NCBI GenBank assembly: GCA_036745245.1 | Contig: DAIOGN010000010.1 | Coordinates: 1-42,531 of the forward strand | DNA from: DAIOGN01 sp036745245 | Lineage (GTDB): Bacteria > Zixibacteria > MSB-5A5 > JAUVRN01 | Direction of reading: 5' to 3' | DNA length: 42,531 bases | Shown here: positions 32,797 through 40,175 of the stretch, in pieces | Layout of the letters: every line of letters starts with the position of its first letter | Numbering within the stretch: position 1 is the stretch's first letter | Translations under genes and position numbers: made by a program | Notes under the pieces: generated by a model | What the model saw: the letters and a program-made list of their open reading frames with translations, nothing else | Databases searched by the model: none | What the model was told of the DNA's origin: nothing

Positions 32797-33261
32797 ATGG
32801 AAAAGCGGGAATTCTTCGAGTACTGGACGGACGCGTTCCGTCTAACGAAATCCACCATCGAGCGCTTCCCGGAAGCCGACTTGATGCGCACGATCGTACC
32901 CGGGCTCAGGCCGCCGGGGCTGGTGTTTGCACACATCTACGCCCACGTCAACGGGATGTTCAACGCCTGCGTGCGCCGCGAACTCATTCCCGACGAGCTG
33001 TCGCATCTGCCCGACGACCTGGACACGGGCCGAACGGCACCCCTCCTGCGCTACGCGCAACGCACCATGGAAGAGTTGCTCGCGCACGCCAGCGTGGACG
33101 ACCAGGTCTGGAGACAGAAGATCAAGACCCCGTGGGGCGAGGTGCCCATGGAGTCACTCTGTATCCAGTCGTTCGCCCACGAGATTCACCACCGTGGCCA
33201 GCTGACCGTGATGCTGCGGCTTCTGAATCTGGAACCACCCGAAGTGTGCGTCCACGGCTGA
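32797..33261 (+). CDS. DinB-family protein
   Basis: A four-helix-bundle putative metalloenzyme of the DinB/YfiT superfamily, 154 residues. The metal-binding histidines are visible: HIYAHVNGMF in the second helix and HEIHHRGQLTVMLRLL in the last helix, the most characteristic DinB-family segment. Members include thiol transferases using bacillithiol or mycothiol, and many of unknown role, so no substrate is assigned. It starts 30 nt after the membrane-protein gene; no own promoter is evident. Confidence 0.85.
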   Translation: MEKREFFEYWTDAFRLTKSTIERFPEADLMRTIVPGLRPPGLVFAHIYAHVNGMFNACVRRELIPDELSHLPDDLDTGRTAPLLRYAQRTMEELLAHASVDDQVWRQKIKTPWGEVPMESLCIQSFAHEIHHRGQLTVMLRLLNLEPPEVCVHG

Positions 33262-33583
33262 GCACGCCGGTGCTCCTCAGGTCCGAAGGCACTCCGCCCG
33301 GCCTCCCCAACTAGCTTCACTTTGCGCTCCCCGACCGCTCCAATCCACCCGGAGGCGGGCAATTCCGGGTTGACAGATTCGCAATGGCGCTCTAAGATGC
33401 CCCTTTTCGGGATCCCGGGATGGAACGAATCCCGGAGCCCGCCCGGGGCCGAAATCGGCCACTGGATCGGGCGGCATACGACCCGGCGTTCCGGGGCTGG
33501 CTGGGAGGTGAAGTGAAGGAGAGTGCGGAGCCTTTGGTATGCCGGGACAAACGAGTTGCCAGACCGGGACCCTCCACTGACCT
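33262..33583 (+). promoter_or_regulatory. Structured 5' region of the EF-G-like gene
   Basis: This 322-nt gap holds a near-consensus promoter (33370-33398) and a transcribed leader of about 180 nt. The leader has two stable hairpins: CCGGGAT/ATCCCGG with 7-nt loop (33415-33435), and a two-part stem with CCGCCCG/CGGGCGG outside (33439-33445, 33468-33474) and GGCCG-AAAT-CGGCC inside (33447-33460). A short leader ORF follows. It does not match any riboswitch I can recognise; GCCACTG at 33458-33464 recalls a cobalamin-riboswitch element but the rest of that fold is missing. Confidence 0.5.
33370..33398 (+). promoter_or_regulatory. Sigma-70-type promoter of the EF-G-like gene
   Basis: Perfect TTGACA (33370-33375), 17 nt, TAAGAT (33393-33398), four of six matches to the -10 consensus. 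The start would fall near 33405, about 180 nt before the GTG of the EF-G-like gene. Confidence 0.6.
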
Positions 33584-33587
33584 GTGA
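33513..33587 (+). CDS. Possible leader peptide upstream of the EF-G-like gene
   Basis: A 24-codon ORF starts at GTG 33513 behind GGGAGG (33503-33508, 4 nt away) and ends in a TGA at 33585-33587 that overlaps the GTG of the EF-G-like gene (GTGA). The downstream gene has no visible ribosome site of its own, so coupling through this ORF would explain its translation. The peptide is basic and has no run of one amino acid that would suggest classical attenuation. Support is positional only. Confidence 0.35.
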   Translation: MKESAEPLVCRDKRVARPGPSTDL

Positions 33588-35668
33588 GCACAACATCACC
33601 CGATAAAATCCGCAACGTGGCCCTCCTCGGTCATCAGGGCTGCGGCAAAACGACGCTCGCCGAAGCGGTTCTGTTCGTGTGCGGCGAGACCACGCGCCAG
33701 GGCACGGTGGAGGAAGGCAACACCGTGTCCGACTACGGGGCCGAGGAAGTCGAACGGACACACTCCAGCCAGACAGGCGTGCTGCACGGCACCTGGATGG
33801 GCCAGCGGTTGAATCTGCTCGACCTCCCCGGTTTCGCGGACTTTGCCGCAGAAATGCTGGGCGCCGTCGCCGTGGCCGACACGGCGGCACTTCTGGTGTC
33901 GGCCTCGGCTGGCGTGGAAGTGGGCACCGAACAGGCCTGGAGCCAGGCCGTGGTGCGCGAGCTACCCCGTCTGTTCGTTATCACGAAGGTCGACCGCGAA
34001 AACGTGGACTTCGCAGCCGTGGTGGGCGCCCTCCAGGACCGTTTCGGACCGCGAGCGGTGCCCCTGGTGTGGCCCGTGGGCGAAGGACTGAACTTCAAGG
34101 GCATGGCAAACGTGTTGAGCGGCGAGGCCTTCGCCACCGACGCCGAGGGGAAAGCCTCCAAAATCGACCTCCCGGCGGATCTGGCTCCAATACTGTCCGA
34201 GTGGAAAAACAAAGTAGCAGAGGCCGCGGCGGAAGCAGACGACACGCTTTTGGAAAAGTTCTTCGAAGCAGGCGAGCTCTCTCCCGAGGAGGTGCAGCGC
34301 GGACTCCGCAAGGGGCTCGCCGAAGGCACACTCTACCCGATCCTCGCGGTGGCCAGCACGAAGGCGACCGGCGTACCATTGCTGCTCGATGCGCTGGCCG
34401 CGCTCTCCCCGTCCCCGGCCGAACGTAGCGTGTGGAAGGGCGTGCGGCCCGGATCCCAGGATAAAGTTGATCTGGCCGCGGATCCCGCGGCGCCGTTTGC
34501 CGCCTTCGTGTTCAAGACCATCTCCGAACCGCACGTGGGCGAGTTGTCGATCTTCAGGGTGATCTCGGGGTCGGCCAAATCCGGCGACGATGTGCTCAAC
34601 ACTACACGTGACTCGCACGAGCGCCTCGGACAGTTGTCCATCCTCAATGGCAAGGACCGAAAAGACGTGCCGGTCCTGTCCGCGGGCGACATCGGCGCCA
34701 CCGTGAAACTGAAGCACACGCACACGGGCGACACTCTGTGCGTGCCGAAGCGGCCGGTCGTGCTGCCCAAGCTGACCTTCCCCGAACCGGTGATGTGCGA
34801 GGCGATCAGCCCCAAGGCCAAGGGGGACGACGAGAAGATGGCCGCCGGGCTCGCGAGACTGCGCGAAGAAGACCCCGGCTTCCGGATCGAAGTGGATCCG
34901 GAGATCCATCAGACGCTCCTGTATGGCCAGGGCGAAATGCAGCTCGACGTGCTCATGGGCAAACTCAAGCGCAAGTTTGGCGTGGAAATTCACCGCGAGG
35001 CCCCGCGCATTCCCTATCGCGAGACCATCCGCGGCAAATCGGAAGTGAATTACCGCCACAAGAAGCAGAGCGGCGGGCGCGGACAGTTCGGTGAAGTCAC
35101 CATCCGGGTGTCGCCTCTGGTGCGCGGCGGCGGATTCGAATTCGTCGACGCCATCGTGGGCGGCTCCATCCCGGGTAAGTTCGTTCCGTCGGTGGAAAAA
35201 GGGGTCGCCGAGGCGATGACAGAGGGCGCCGTCGCGGGCTATAAAATCGTGGACGTGCGAGTGGAGCTGTTCGACGGACAGTTCCACAGCGTGGACAGTT
35301 CCGACATGGCCTTCAAGATCGCGGGCTCCATGGCGTTCAAGGAGGGCATTCAGAAAGCCCTGCCGGTTCTGCTCGAACCGATCTACACCGTGGAAGTGGT
35401 GGTGCCCGAGCACTACATGGGCGACGTCATGGGCGATCTGTCGTCGCGGCGAGGCAAGATCCAGGGCATGGAGGCCGACGGCCCGTTCCAGCGCGGAAAG
35501 GCGCAGGTGCCCCTGGCCGAGCTGTACAAGTATTCGAGCGATCTGCGTTCCATGACGCAGGGACGCGGCTTTCACTCACGCGCCTACTCGCACTACGAAG
35601 AGGTCCCACGCGAGGCGGCGGCCAAAATCATTGAAGAGGCCCACAAGGCCAAGGCACAGTCGCACTAG
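33584..35668 (+). CDS. Elongation factor G-like GTPase (EF-G2 type)
   Basis: Full-length five-domain EF-G homologue, 694 residues, of a paralogous bacterial family whose role is unsettled. P-loop GHQGCGKTT (16-24) replaces the AHIDAGKTT of translocating EF-G. Switch II reads DLPGF (80-84) instead of DTPGH, losing the catalytic His, and the base-specificity motif is TKVD (134-137) instead of NKxD. Domains III-V are well kept (GQGEMQLDVLMGKLKRKFGVEI, YRHKKQSGGRGQFGEV, MGDVMGDLSSRRGKIQGME). GTG 33584 is the first possible start, since an in-frame TGA lies at 33578. Slow or altered GTP hydrolysis is an inference from the residues. The main fusA is expected elsewhere. Confidence 0.9.
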   Translation: MSTTSPDKIRNVALLGHQGCGKTTLAEAVLFVCGETTRQGTVEEGNTVSDYGAEEVERTHSSQTGVLHGTWMGQRLNLLDLPGFADFAAEMLGAVAVADTAALLVSASAGVEVGTEQAWSQAVVRELPRLFVITKVDRENVDFAAVVGALQDRFGPRAVPLVWPVGEGLNFKGMANVLSGEAFATDAEGKASKIDLPADLAPILSEWKNKVAEAAAEADDTLLEKFFEAGELSPEEVQRGLRKGLAEGTLYPILAVASTKATGVPLLLDALAALSPSPAERSVWKGVRPGSQDKVDLAADPAAPFAAFVFKTISEPHVGELSIFRVISGSAKSGDDVLNTTRDSHERLGQLSILNGKDRKDVPVLSAGDIGATVKLKHTHTGDTLCVPKRPVVLPKLTFPEPVMCEAISPKAKGDDEKMAAGLARLREEDPGFRIEVDPEIHQTLLYGQGEMQLDVLMGKLKRKFGVEIHREAPRIPYRETIRGKSEVNYRHKKQSGGRGQFGEVTIRVSPLVRGGGFEFVDAIVGGSIPGKFVPSVEKGVAEAMTEGAVAGYKIVDVRVELFDGQFHSVDSSDMAFKIAGSMAFKEGIQKALPVLLEPIYTVEVVVPEHYMGDVMGDLSSRRGKIQGMEADGPFQRGKAQVPLAELYKYSSDLRSMTQGRGFHSRAYSHYEEVPREAAAKIIEEAHKAKAQSH

Positions 35669-35693
35669 CGATGTGCACGGAGGATAGAGCTAC

Positions 35694-36242
35694 ATGAAGC
35701 GGTGGAGTATCGCCATCCTGGTCGCCTGCGGTCTGGCGCAGCCGGTGTATGCCCAGAAATACAAGGGGGACATTGGACTCACCCTGCAGGGCGGCCTGGG
35801 CATCGCCGTCGGAACCTTTTCCCACAATTACGGGCTCGCACCGGAGTTCGGCATGCAGGCCGACTTCGCCGTGAAGGACGGGACCAGCCTGGGCGTTCGG
35901 ACAGGCTACCGCCTCTTCGGAGTCGATGAGGCATCGAGTCTCGGCGACGTCAAGATTGCCAACTTCGTGGCTCAGGGAAAACAGTGGTTCACCCCCGACA
36001 GCCGCACCGGACTGTATGCGCTGGCCGGCTGGGGCGTGTTCTGGTGGAAGGACGAAACGCTGCACGATCTCAGCAATGCGGAGTGGGGCGGCATGGCCGG
36101 ATTGGGACTGCACTACGAGGCGTCCGAGAAAGTGTCGTTTGTGGCGGAATCGGCGTACAACGGCTTCTTCGCCTCCCCCAGCGGGATCGGGTATTTCTCG
36201 CTGAACATCGGCGCCACGATCAATCTTCGCACCGCCGAATGA
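35694..36242 (+). CDS. Outer-membrane beta-barrel protein
   Basis: Function unknown. The 182-residue product has a signal peptide (MKRWSIAILVACGLAQPVYAQ) and then alternating aromatic and small residues arranged in hairpins (LTLQGGLGIAVGTF, LYALAGWGVFWWK, GMAGLGLHYEA), as in 8-stranded OmpA/opacity-type barrels. The final strand is GYFSLNIGATINLRTAE, without the common terminal Phe. It starts 25 nt after the EF-G-like gene and is followed by a rho-independent terminator, so it is probably the last gene of that transcript. Confidence 0.75.
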   Translation: MKRWSIAILVACGLAQPVYAQKYKGDIGLTLQGGLGIAVGTFSHNYGLAPEFGMQADFAVKDGTSLGVRTGYRLFGVDEASSLGDVKIANFVAQGKQWFTPDSRTGLYALAGWGVFWWKDETLHDLSNAEWGGMAGLGLHYEASEKVSFVAESAYNGFFASPSGIGYFSLNIGATINLRTAE

Positions 36243-36262
36243 GGTGTAAAAGCGTCGGACGG

Positions 36263-36290
36263 GGCGGTCCCTTCGGGCCGCCTTTCTTTT
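36263..36290 (+). terminator. Rho-independent terminator
   Basis: GGCGGTCC (36263-36270), loop CTTC, GGGCCGCC (36275-36282; one G-T pair), then TTTCTTTT (36283-36290). It is the only textbook intrinsic terminator I see in the window and ends the EF-G-like/beta-barrel transcript. Confidence 0.88.
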
Positions 36291-36348
36291 GTCACCGCCT
36301 GCGGGAGACGCGGTGCGGGGGGGCACTCACCACGGGAAGGAACTGGAC

Positions 36349-36906
36349 ATGAAAAGACTTTGGATCGGGCTGGCGGTCTGCGCGTGGTGGCTTCCCACGG
36401 TCGCGCTCGCCCAGACGGAGAGCACCTCTGGCGTGTCTCTGTCGGTCGTGGGCGGACTCGCCGCGGCTTCGGGACAATCGGCCGACAACTGGAAGGCATC
36501 GTATTCGGCGGGCGGTGAAATAGACTACCGCATGGCGAAGGAGTGGGCGCTCACAGGCACTCTGGCCTACAACGAATCGAAGCCCAAGTACTCCACGAGC
36601 ACAGACAAAGCAAAGGTGATCGAACTGGGCGCCAACGTAAAGTACATCATCTCGCCGTCGCCCACCGTGCTTCCCCACATCCGGTTCGGCGCCGGGTTGT
36701 ACAATCGCGACGTCGGCTCCTCCACCACCGAAACCAATTTCGGCGTGTCCGGCGGAGCGGGCGTGGACTTCTACCTGCCCGACTCGCCGCTCGGGTTCAC
36801 CCTGGCGGCACGATTTCATCGCGTGTTCATCACGTCCACGTCCGTGCAATCGGGCGACTGGGAGTACTTCAATTTCTGGGGCGGCGTCCGGTTCAGGCTT
36901 GGCTAG
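36349..36906 (+). CDS. Outer-membrane beta-barrel protein
   Basis: Function unknown; 185 residues from ATG 36349, preceded by AAGGAA at 7 nt. The signal peptide ends in PTVALAQ. The mature part has eight or so amphipathic strands (ASYSAGGEIDYRMAKEWALTGTLAYNES, TVLPHIRFGAGLYNRD, GFTLAARFHRVFI) and ends in WGGVRFRLG. It resembles the proteins encoded before and after it in size and layout, suggesting a local family of small barrels, though identity by eye is low. An upstream in-frame start at 36289 lies in the terminator T-tract and is not credible. Confidence 0.75.
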   Translation: MKRLWIGLAVCAWWLPTVALAQTESTSGVSLSVVGGLAAASGQSADNWKASYSAGGEIDYRMAKEWALTGTLAYNESKPKYSTSTDKAKVIELGANVKYIISPSPTVLPHIRFGAGLYNRDVGSSTTETNFGVSGGAGVDFYLPDSPLGFTLAARFHRVFITSTSVQSGDWEYFNFWGGVRFRLG

Positions 36907-36933
36907 TCGGTTCGTGTCCTTCACCGAGTTGAG

Positions 36934-37533
36934 TTGCGCGTGATCTCCAGACGTTGGGCCCTTCTGCTGGTGGTCCTCGTGATCGCCTGGCCCGCAGGCG
37001 AGCCGCGTGCTCAGTTCATGACCCATGAGTGGGTGCTTACGGCCGGCGGCGGCCTGTCGGATCCCACGGGGACCTTCGAAGAACAAATGCAACTCGGCCC
37101 GCATGCCACGCTCTCCCTGGGCCGGCACTTCAATCCAAGCTGGCTTCTGAGCCTGCGCGCTGGATACTACACGTTCGACTCGGAACCTGCCTGGATCAGT
37201 ACCTCCGGTCAGACGGAAGCCGGATTCTGGGTGGTGGAACTCGACACCCGCCTGATGCTGTATCCCGAGTCGTGGTTTACCCCCTACCTGGAGCTGGGAG
37301 CCGGGGCGTGCCTCGAAACGCAGTACTACGCGGACACCACAGGTGAACGTACGGTGAACGTGGGGCGCCCGGGCGCGTCGGGTGGCGTGGGCATTTCCAT
37401 GCACCGCGAGCGAAGCCCGTTCGCCTTTTACACTGAGCTCGTGTATCAGCACTTCCCCACCCATAACGGCTCACGCCAATGGCTGCGCTGGACCTCGGGA
37501 CTGCGGATATCGATCGGGGGACGCCCCTTCTAA
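36934..37533 (+). CDS. Outer-membrane beta-barrel protein
   Basis: Function unknown; 199 residues from TTG 36934, or 197 from GTG 36940; the ribosome site is weak for both. A signal peptide (ALLLVVLVIAWPAGEPRAQ) precedes a typical small barrel: WVLTAGGGLSDPTGTFEEQMQLGPHATLSLG, WLLSLRAGYYTFDS, PYLELGAGACLETQYY, FYTELVYQHF. It ends in Phe (ISIGGRPF), a classic outer-membrane assembly signal. It follows the preceding barrel gene by 27 nt and is probably co-transcribed with it. Confidence 0.75.
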   Translation: MRVISRRWALLLVVLVIAWPAGEPRAQFMTHEWVLTAGGGLSDPTGTFEEQMQLGPHATLSLGRHFNPSWLLSLRAGYYTFDSEPAWISTSGQTEAGFWVVELDTRLMLYPESWFTPYLELGAGACLETQYYADTTGERTVNVGRPGASGGVGISMHRERSPFAFYTELVYQHFPTHNGSRQWLRWTSGLRISIGGRPF

Positions 37534-37556
37534 GGGAGCGGTGCCTGCCTCCGGGG

Positions 37557-37584
37557 TTGCGGTGGAGGCGTTCAGACTATATTG
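37557..37584 (+). promoter_or_regulatory. Candidate promoter of yebC-ruvC-ruvA
   Basis: TTG (37557-37559), 18 nt, TATATTG (37578-37584), about 33 nt before the yebC ATG. The -35 hexamer is poor for sigma-70, but the pair matches the TTG-N18-20-TAnnTTG layout of other sites in the window. Confidence 0.4.
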
Positions 37585-37616
37585 TCGGCAAAAGAGGGAG
37601 ATGAGGAACTAGTTCT

Positions 37617-38366
37617 ATGTCCGGCCATTCCAAGTGGTCCACCATCAAGCGCGCGAAGGCCAAGACCGACCAGGAGCGGGGCCGCATCTTCACGCGCCTC
37701 ACCAAGGAACTCACCATCGCGGCACGGCACGGTGGCGCGGACGCCGATGCGAACCCCCGCCTGCGCAGCGCGGTGGATGCGGCGAAAAAAGCCAACATGC
37801 CCTCCGACAACATCAAGAGGGCCATCCAGAAGGGCACGGGTGAACTGCCGGGGGTCTCGTACGAAGAGTCCTCCTACGAGGGCTACGGCCCGGGCGGCAT
37901 CGCGGTGTACCTGGAGACCTTGAGCGACAACAAGAACCGCACCGTGGCGGAGATCCGTCACATGTTTGCCAAGTTCAACGGCAACCTCGGCGAAAACGGT
38001 TCGGTGGCCTGGATGTTCCAGAGGCTGGGGCAGATCACGGTGAACCGGGACGCCGCGGATGAAGATACGCTCATGATGCTCGCGCTCGACTCCGGCGCAT
38101 CGGATGTGGCCACGGAAGACTTCGGATTCGTGGTCACCACCGAGTTCAACCGCCTGTACGACGTGAAGGCCGCCCTGGAGAAGGGCGGCGTGAACGTGGC
38201 CGAGGCCACGGTGGCCATGGTACCCCAGAACACGATCAAGCTCGAAGGCAAGCCCGCGCAGCAGATGGTCAAGCTGATGGAGGCGCTCGAGGGACACGAC
38301 GACGTACAAAACGTGTACGCCAACTTCGACATCGACGAATCCGTCATGGAGCAGTTTGACAGTTGA
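37617..38366 (+). CDS. yebC: YebC/PmpR-family protein
   Basis: Member of the TACO1/YebC family, proposed as transcriptional regulators and more recently linked to translation of proline stretches. The 249 residues start with MSGHSKWSTIKRAKAKTDQERGRIFTRLTKEL, the hallmark N-terminus, and contain NPRLRSAVDAAKKANMPSDNIKRAIQKG, YEGYGPGGIAVYLETLSDNKNRTVAEIRH, and the acidic C-terminal segment DVQNVYANFDID. It precedes ruvC-ruvA, a very common arrangement. The ruvC start lies inside its 3' end. Confidence 0.96.
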   Translation: MSGHSKWSTIKRAKAKTDQERGRIFTRLTKELTIAARHGGADADANPRLRSAVDAAKKANMPSDNIKRAIQKGTGELPGVSYEESSYEGYGPGGIAVYLETLSDNKNRTVAEIRHMFAKFNGNLGENGSVAWMFQRLGQITVNRDAADEDTLMMLALDSGASDVATEDFGFVVTTEFNRLYDVKAALEKGGVNVAEATVAMVPQNTIKLEGKPAQQMVKLMEALEGHDDVQNVYANFDIDESVMEQFDS

Positions 38367-38859
38367 TCGCGTGATCGGCATCGATCCGGGCCTGGCCGCC
38401 ACCGGCGTCGCCGTGCTCGAGTACGACCGGTCGGGGGCCTGCCGTGCCCTGTACATCGGCACCATTCATCCGCCGCGACGCCTTCACTCCGCGGAGAAAC
38501 TCCGGCACCTCTGTCATGAAATCCAGGCGGTGATCCAGGCGCACAAGCCCGCCTGTCTGGCCGTGGAAGAGACGTTCTATCACAAGAATGTGAAATCGGC
38601 CCTGGCCCTGGGGCAGGCACGCGGGGCCGCGCTCCTCGCGGCCGCCGAATGCGGCCTCGAAGTGATTGAACTGTCGCCCAAGACTGTGAAACTGGCTGCC
38701 GTGGGCACAGGCGCCGCTGCCAAGGAGCAGGTGGCCGCCATGATCACGGTGCTTCTGAGACTCCCCGAACAGCCGGCCTCTCAGGATGCGTGCGACGCCG
38801 CCGCCGTGGCGCTGGCCGCTCTGCACCGCCGGGCGCTCCCGGAGGGCGTGAGCCGGTGA
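38356..38859 (+). CDS. ruvC: Holliday junction endonuclease RuvC
   Basis: Resolves Holliday junctions after RuvAB branch migration. The four catalytic acids are visible: Asp10 in GIDPG, Glu71 in AVEET, and Asp144 and Asp147 in SQDACDAAAVAL. TTG 38356 has GGAG 4 nt upstream and overlaps yebC by 11 nt (167 residues); GTG 38371 would give MIGIDPG and cannot be excluded. The C-terminus overlaps ruvA (GTGA). Confidence 0.94.
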   Translation: MTVDRVIGIDPGLAATGVAVLEYDRSGACRALYIGTIHPPRRLHSAEKLRHLCHEIQAVIQAHKPACLAVEETFYHKNVKSALALGQARGAALLAAAECGLEVIELSPKTVKLAAVGTGAAAKEQVAAMITVLLRLPEQPASQDACDAAAVALAALHRRALPEGVSR

Positions 38860-39440
38860 TCGAGTTCGTGCGCGGCACGCTGGTGGAGAAGCACCCCACG
38901 CACGTCGTGATCGATTGTCACGGGGTAGGCTACCGCCTGAACATTCCGGTCTCCAGCTTCGCCCGCACCGGCGAAGTGGGCCAGGAGGCGCGCTTCCTCA
39001 CGTATCACCACGTGCGCGAGGATACGGAAGACCTGTATGGCTTTGCCACATCCGACGAGCGCGAACTCTTCGTGCTGTTGCTCGGCGTCTCCGGCATCGG
39101 ACCGAAGCTGGCCCAGACCGTGCTTTCAGGCTTGCCGGCCGCCGCGCTGAGGGATGCGATTCACTCGGCGGACCTGGCCGTGCTCACCCGCATTCCGGGA
39201 GTGGGCCGCAAGACCGCCGAACGAATGGTGGTGGAGCTCAAGGACAAGGTGGCACGTGTCGCAGGCGATCCCGAGTCGGAGAGTGGCTCTGCGCCCGGAT
39301 CCGACGAGGCTGTGAAGGCTCTCGTGGCGCTCGGGTACAATCGCTTCGAGGCCCAGAAGGCTGTTTCCTCCATCCGCCAGAAGAGCCGCGAACTTCCCCT
39401 GGAAGACGTGGTGCGTGCCGCGCTTCAGTCGGTGCGCTGA
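38856..39440 (+). CDS. ruvA: Holliday junction DNA helicase subunit RuvA
   Basis: Binds the four-way junction and loads RuvB. GTG 38856 overlaps the ruvC TGA by 4 nt and gives 194 residues starting MIEFVRGTLVEKHPTHVVID, the normal N-terminal OB domain. Two helix-hairpin-helix segments follow (LGVSGIGPKLAQTVLSGL and LTRIPGVGRKTAERMVVEL), then an acidic linker and the RuvB-binding domain III (AVKALVALGYNRFEAQKAVSSI). The 3' end overlaps the convergent lipB by 16 nt. ruvB is at 28478. Confidence 0.96.
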   Translation: MIEFVRGTLVEKHPTHVVIDCHGVGYRLNIPVSSFARTGEVGQEARFLTYHHVREDTEDLYGFATSDERELFVLLLGVSGIGPKLAQTVLSGLPAAALRDAIHSADLAVLTRIPGVGRKTAERMVVELKDKVARVAGDPESESGSAPGSDEAVKALVALGYNRFEAQKAVSSIRQKSRELPLEDVVRAALQSVR

Positions 39441-40144
39441 GCCGCCGTCGCGAAGCGGCGAATTCTCTTTTCTCCCACGCGCAAAAGCGGGCTCCCGAAC
39501 ACCTGTTCCACCATGGCTCGAAGGTCCGGCAGAAGATCGTCGGGTGTCACGGTGCGATCCAGCAGCAAAGACACGGAGGTCATTGTGTCGGGATCGAAGC
39601 CGCACGGATTGACGAGGGAAAAGTAGCGCAGGTCGGTGGACGCGTTCAGCGCGAACCCGTGATACGTCACCCAGTGGCGCACGGCCAGGCCGATGGATCC
39701 CACCTTCCGATCGCCCACCCACACGCCCGTCTTCCCTTCCACGCGTCCTCCCGACAGGCCCAGGCGGATCAGCATGCGGATCTGAACCTCCTCCAGATCC
39801 CTGAGGAACCGGTGGAGATCGCGACCCCTCGATTCCAGATCAAACAGGAAGTAGGCCACGAGCTGTCCCGGACCATGGTAGGTGACGTCACCTCCGCGCT
39901 CCACTTCCACCACCGGCACAGTCAGGCCGCCGTCCGGAGACGTTCGTGACAGGAGATTCGCTGCATCGGTGGAGCGGCCCGTCGTGATGACGTGTGGGTG
40001 CTCCACGGTGATGAGAAGGTCGGGCACTTCCCTGCGATGCCGGGCAAGCACCAGCGCCTTCTGCAGGGCCCAGGTGTCGAGGTAGTCGCGCCGACCCAGG
40101 GGCAGCCACCAGACCACCCCGGGCGGCTGGGAGGGTGTTGGCAT
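39425..40144 (-). CDS. lipB: Octanoyl-ACP:protein N-octanoyltransferase LipB
   Basis: Moves octanoyl from ACP to the lipoyl-domain lysine, the first step of lipoate synthesis. The 239-residue product has RGGDVTYHGPGQLVAY (83-98), the acyl-pocket Lys147 in GDRKVGSIG and the catalytic Cys181 in NPCGF. The E2 gene just upstream encodes a likely acceptor (Lys43 of its lipoyl domain). No lipA is visible. The C-terminal tail RIRRFATAAQRTD overlaps ruvA on the other strand. Confidence 0.95.
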   Translation of the reverse strand: MPTPSQPPGVVWWLPLGRRDYLDTWALQKALVLARHRREVPDLLITVEHPHVITTGRSTDAANLLSRTSPDGGLTVPVVEVERGGDVTYHGPGQLVAYFLFDLESRGRDLHRFLRDLEEVQIRMLIRLGLSGGRVEGKTGVWVGDRKVGSIGLAVRHWVTYHGFALNASTDLRYFSLVNPCGFDPDTMTSVSLLLDRTVTPDDLLPDLRAMVEQVFGSPLLRVGEKRIRRFATAAQRTD

Positions 40145-40175
40145 CAGAAATCCGACGTGCCGCGGCGCAGAGCGG

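Noticed and set aside
33447..33480. Possible cobalamin riboswitch because of GCCACTG
   Set aside because: The other conserved blocks are absent or in the wrong order, and the downstream gene is not related to cobalamin.
33322..33516. 64-codon ORF upstream of the EF-G-like gene
   Set aside because: It begins upstream of the predicted promoter, has no ribosome site and shows no protein-like pattern.
33962..35575. 537-codon minus-strand frame within the EF-G-like gene
   Set aside because: It is a His/Arg-rich shadow without motifs; the plus strand encodes a complete five-domain GTPase.
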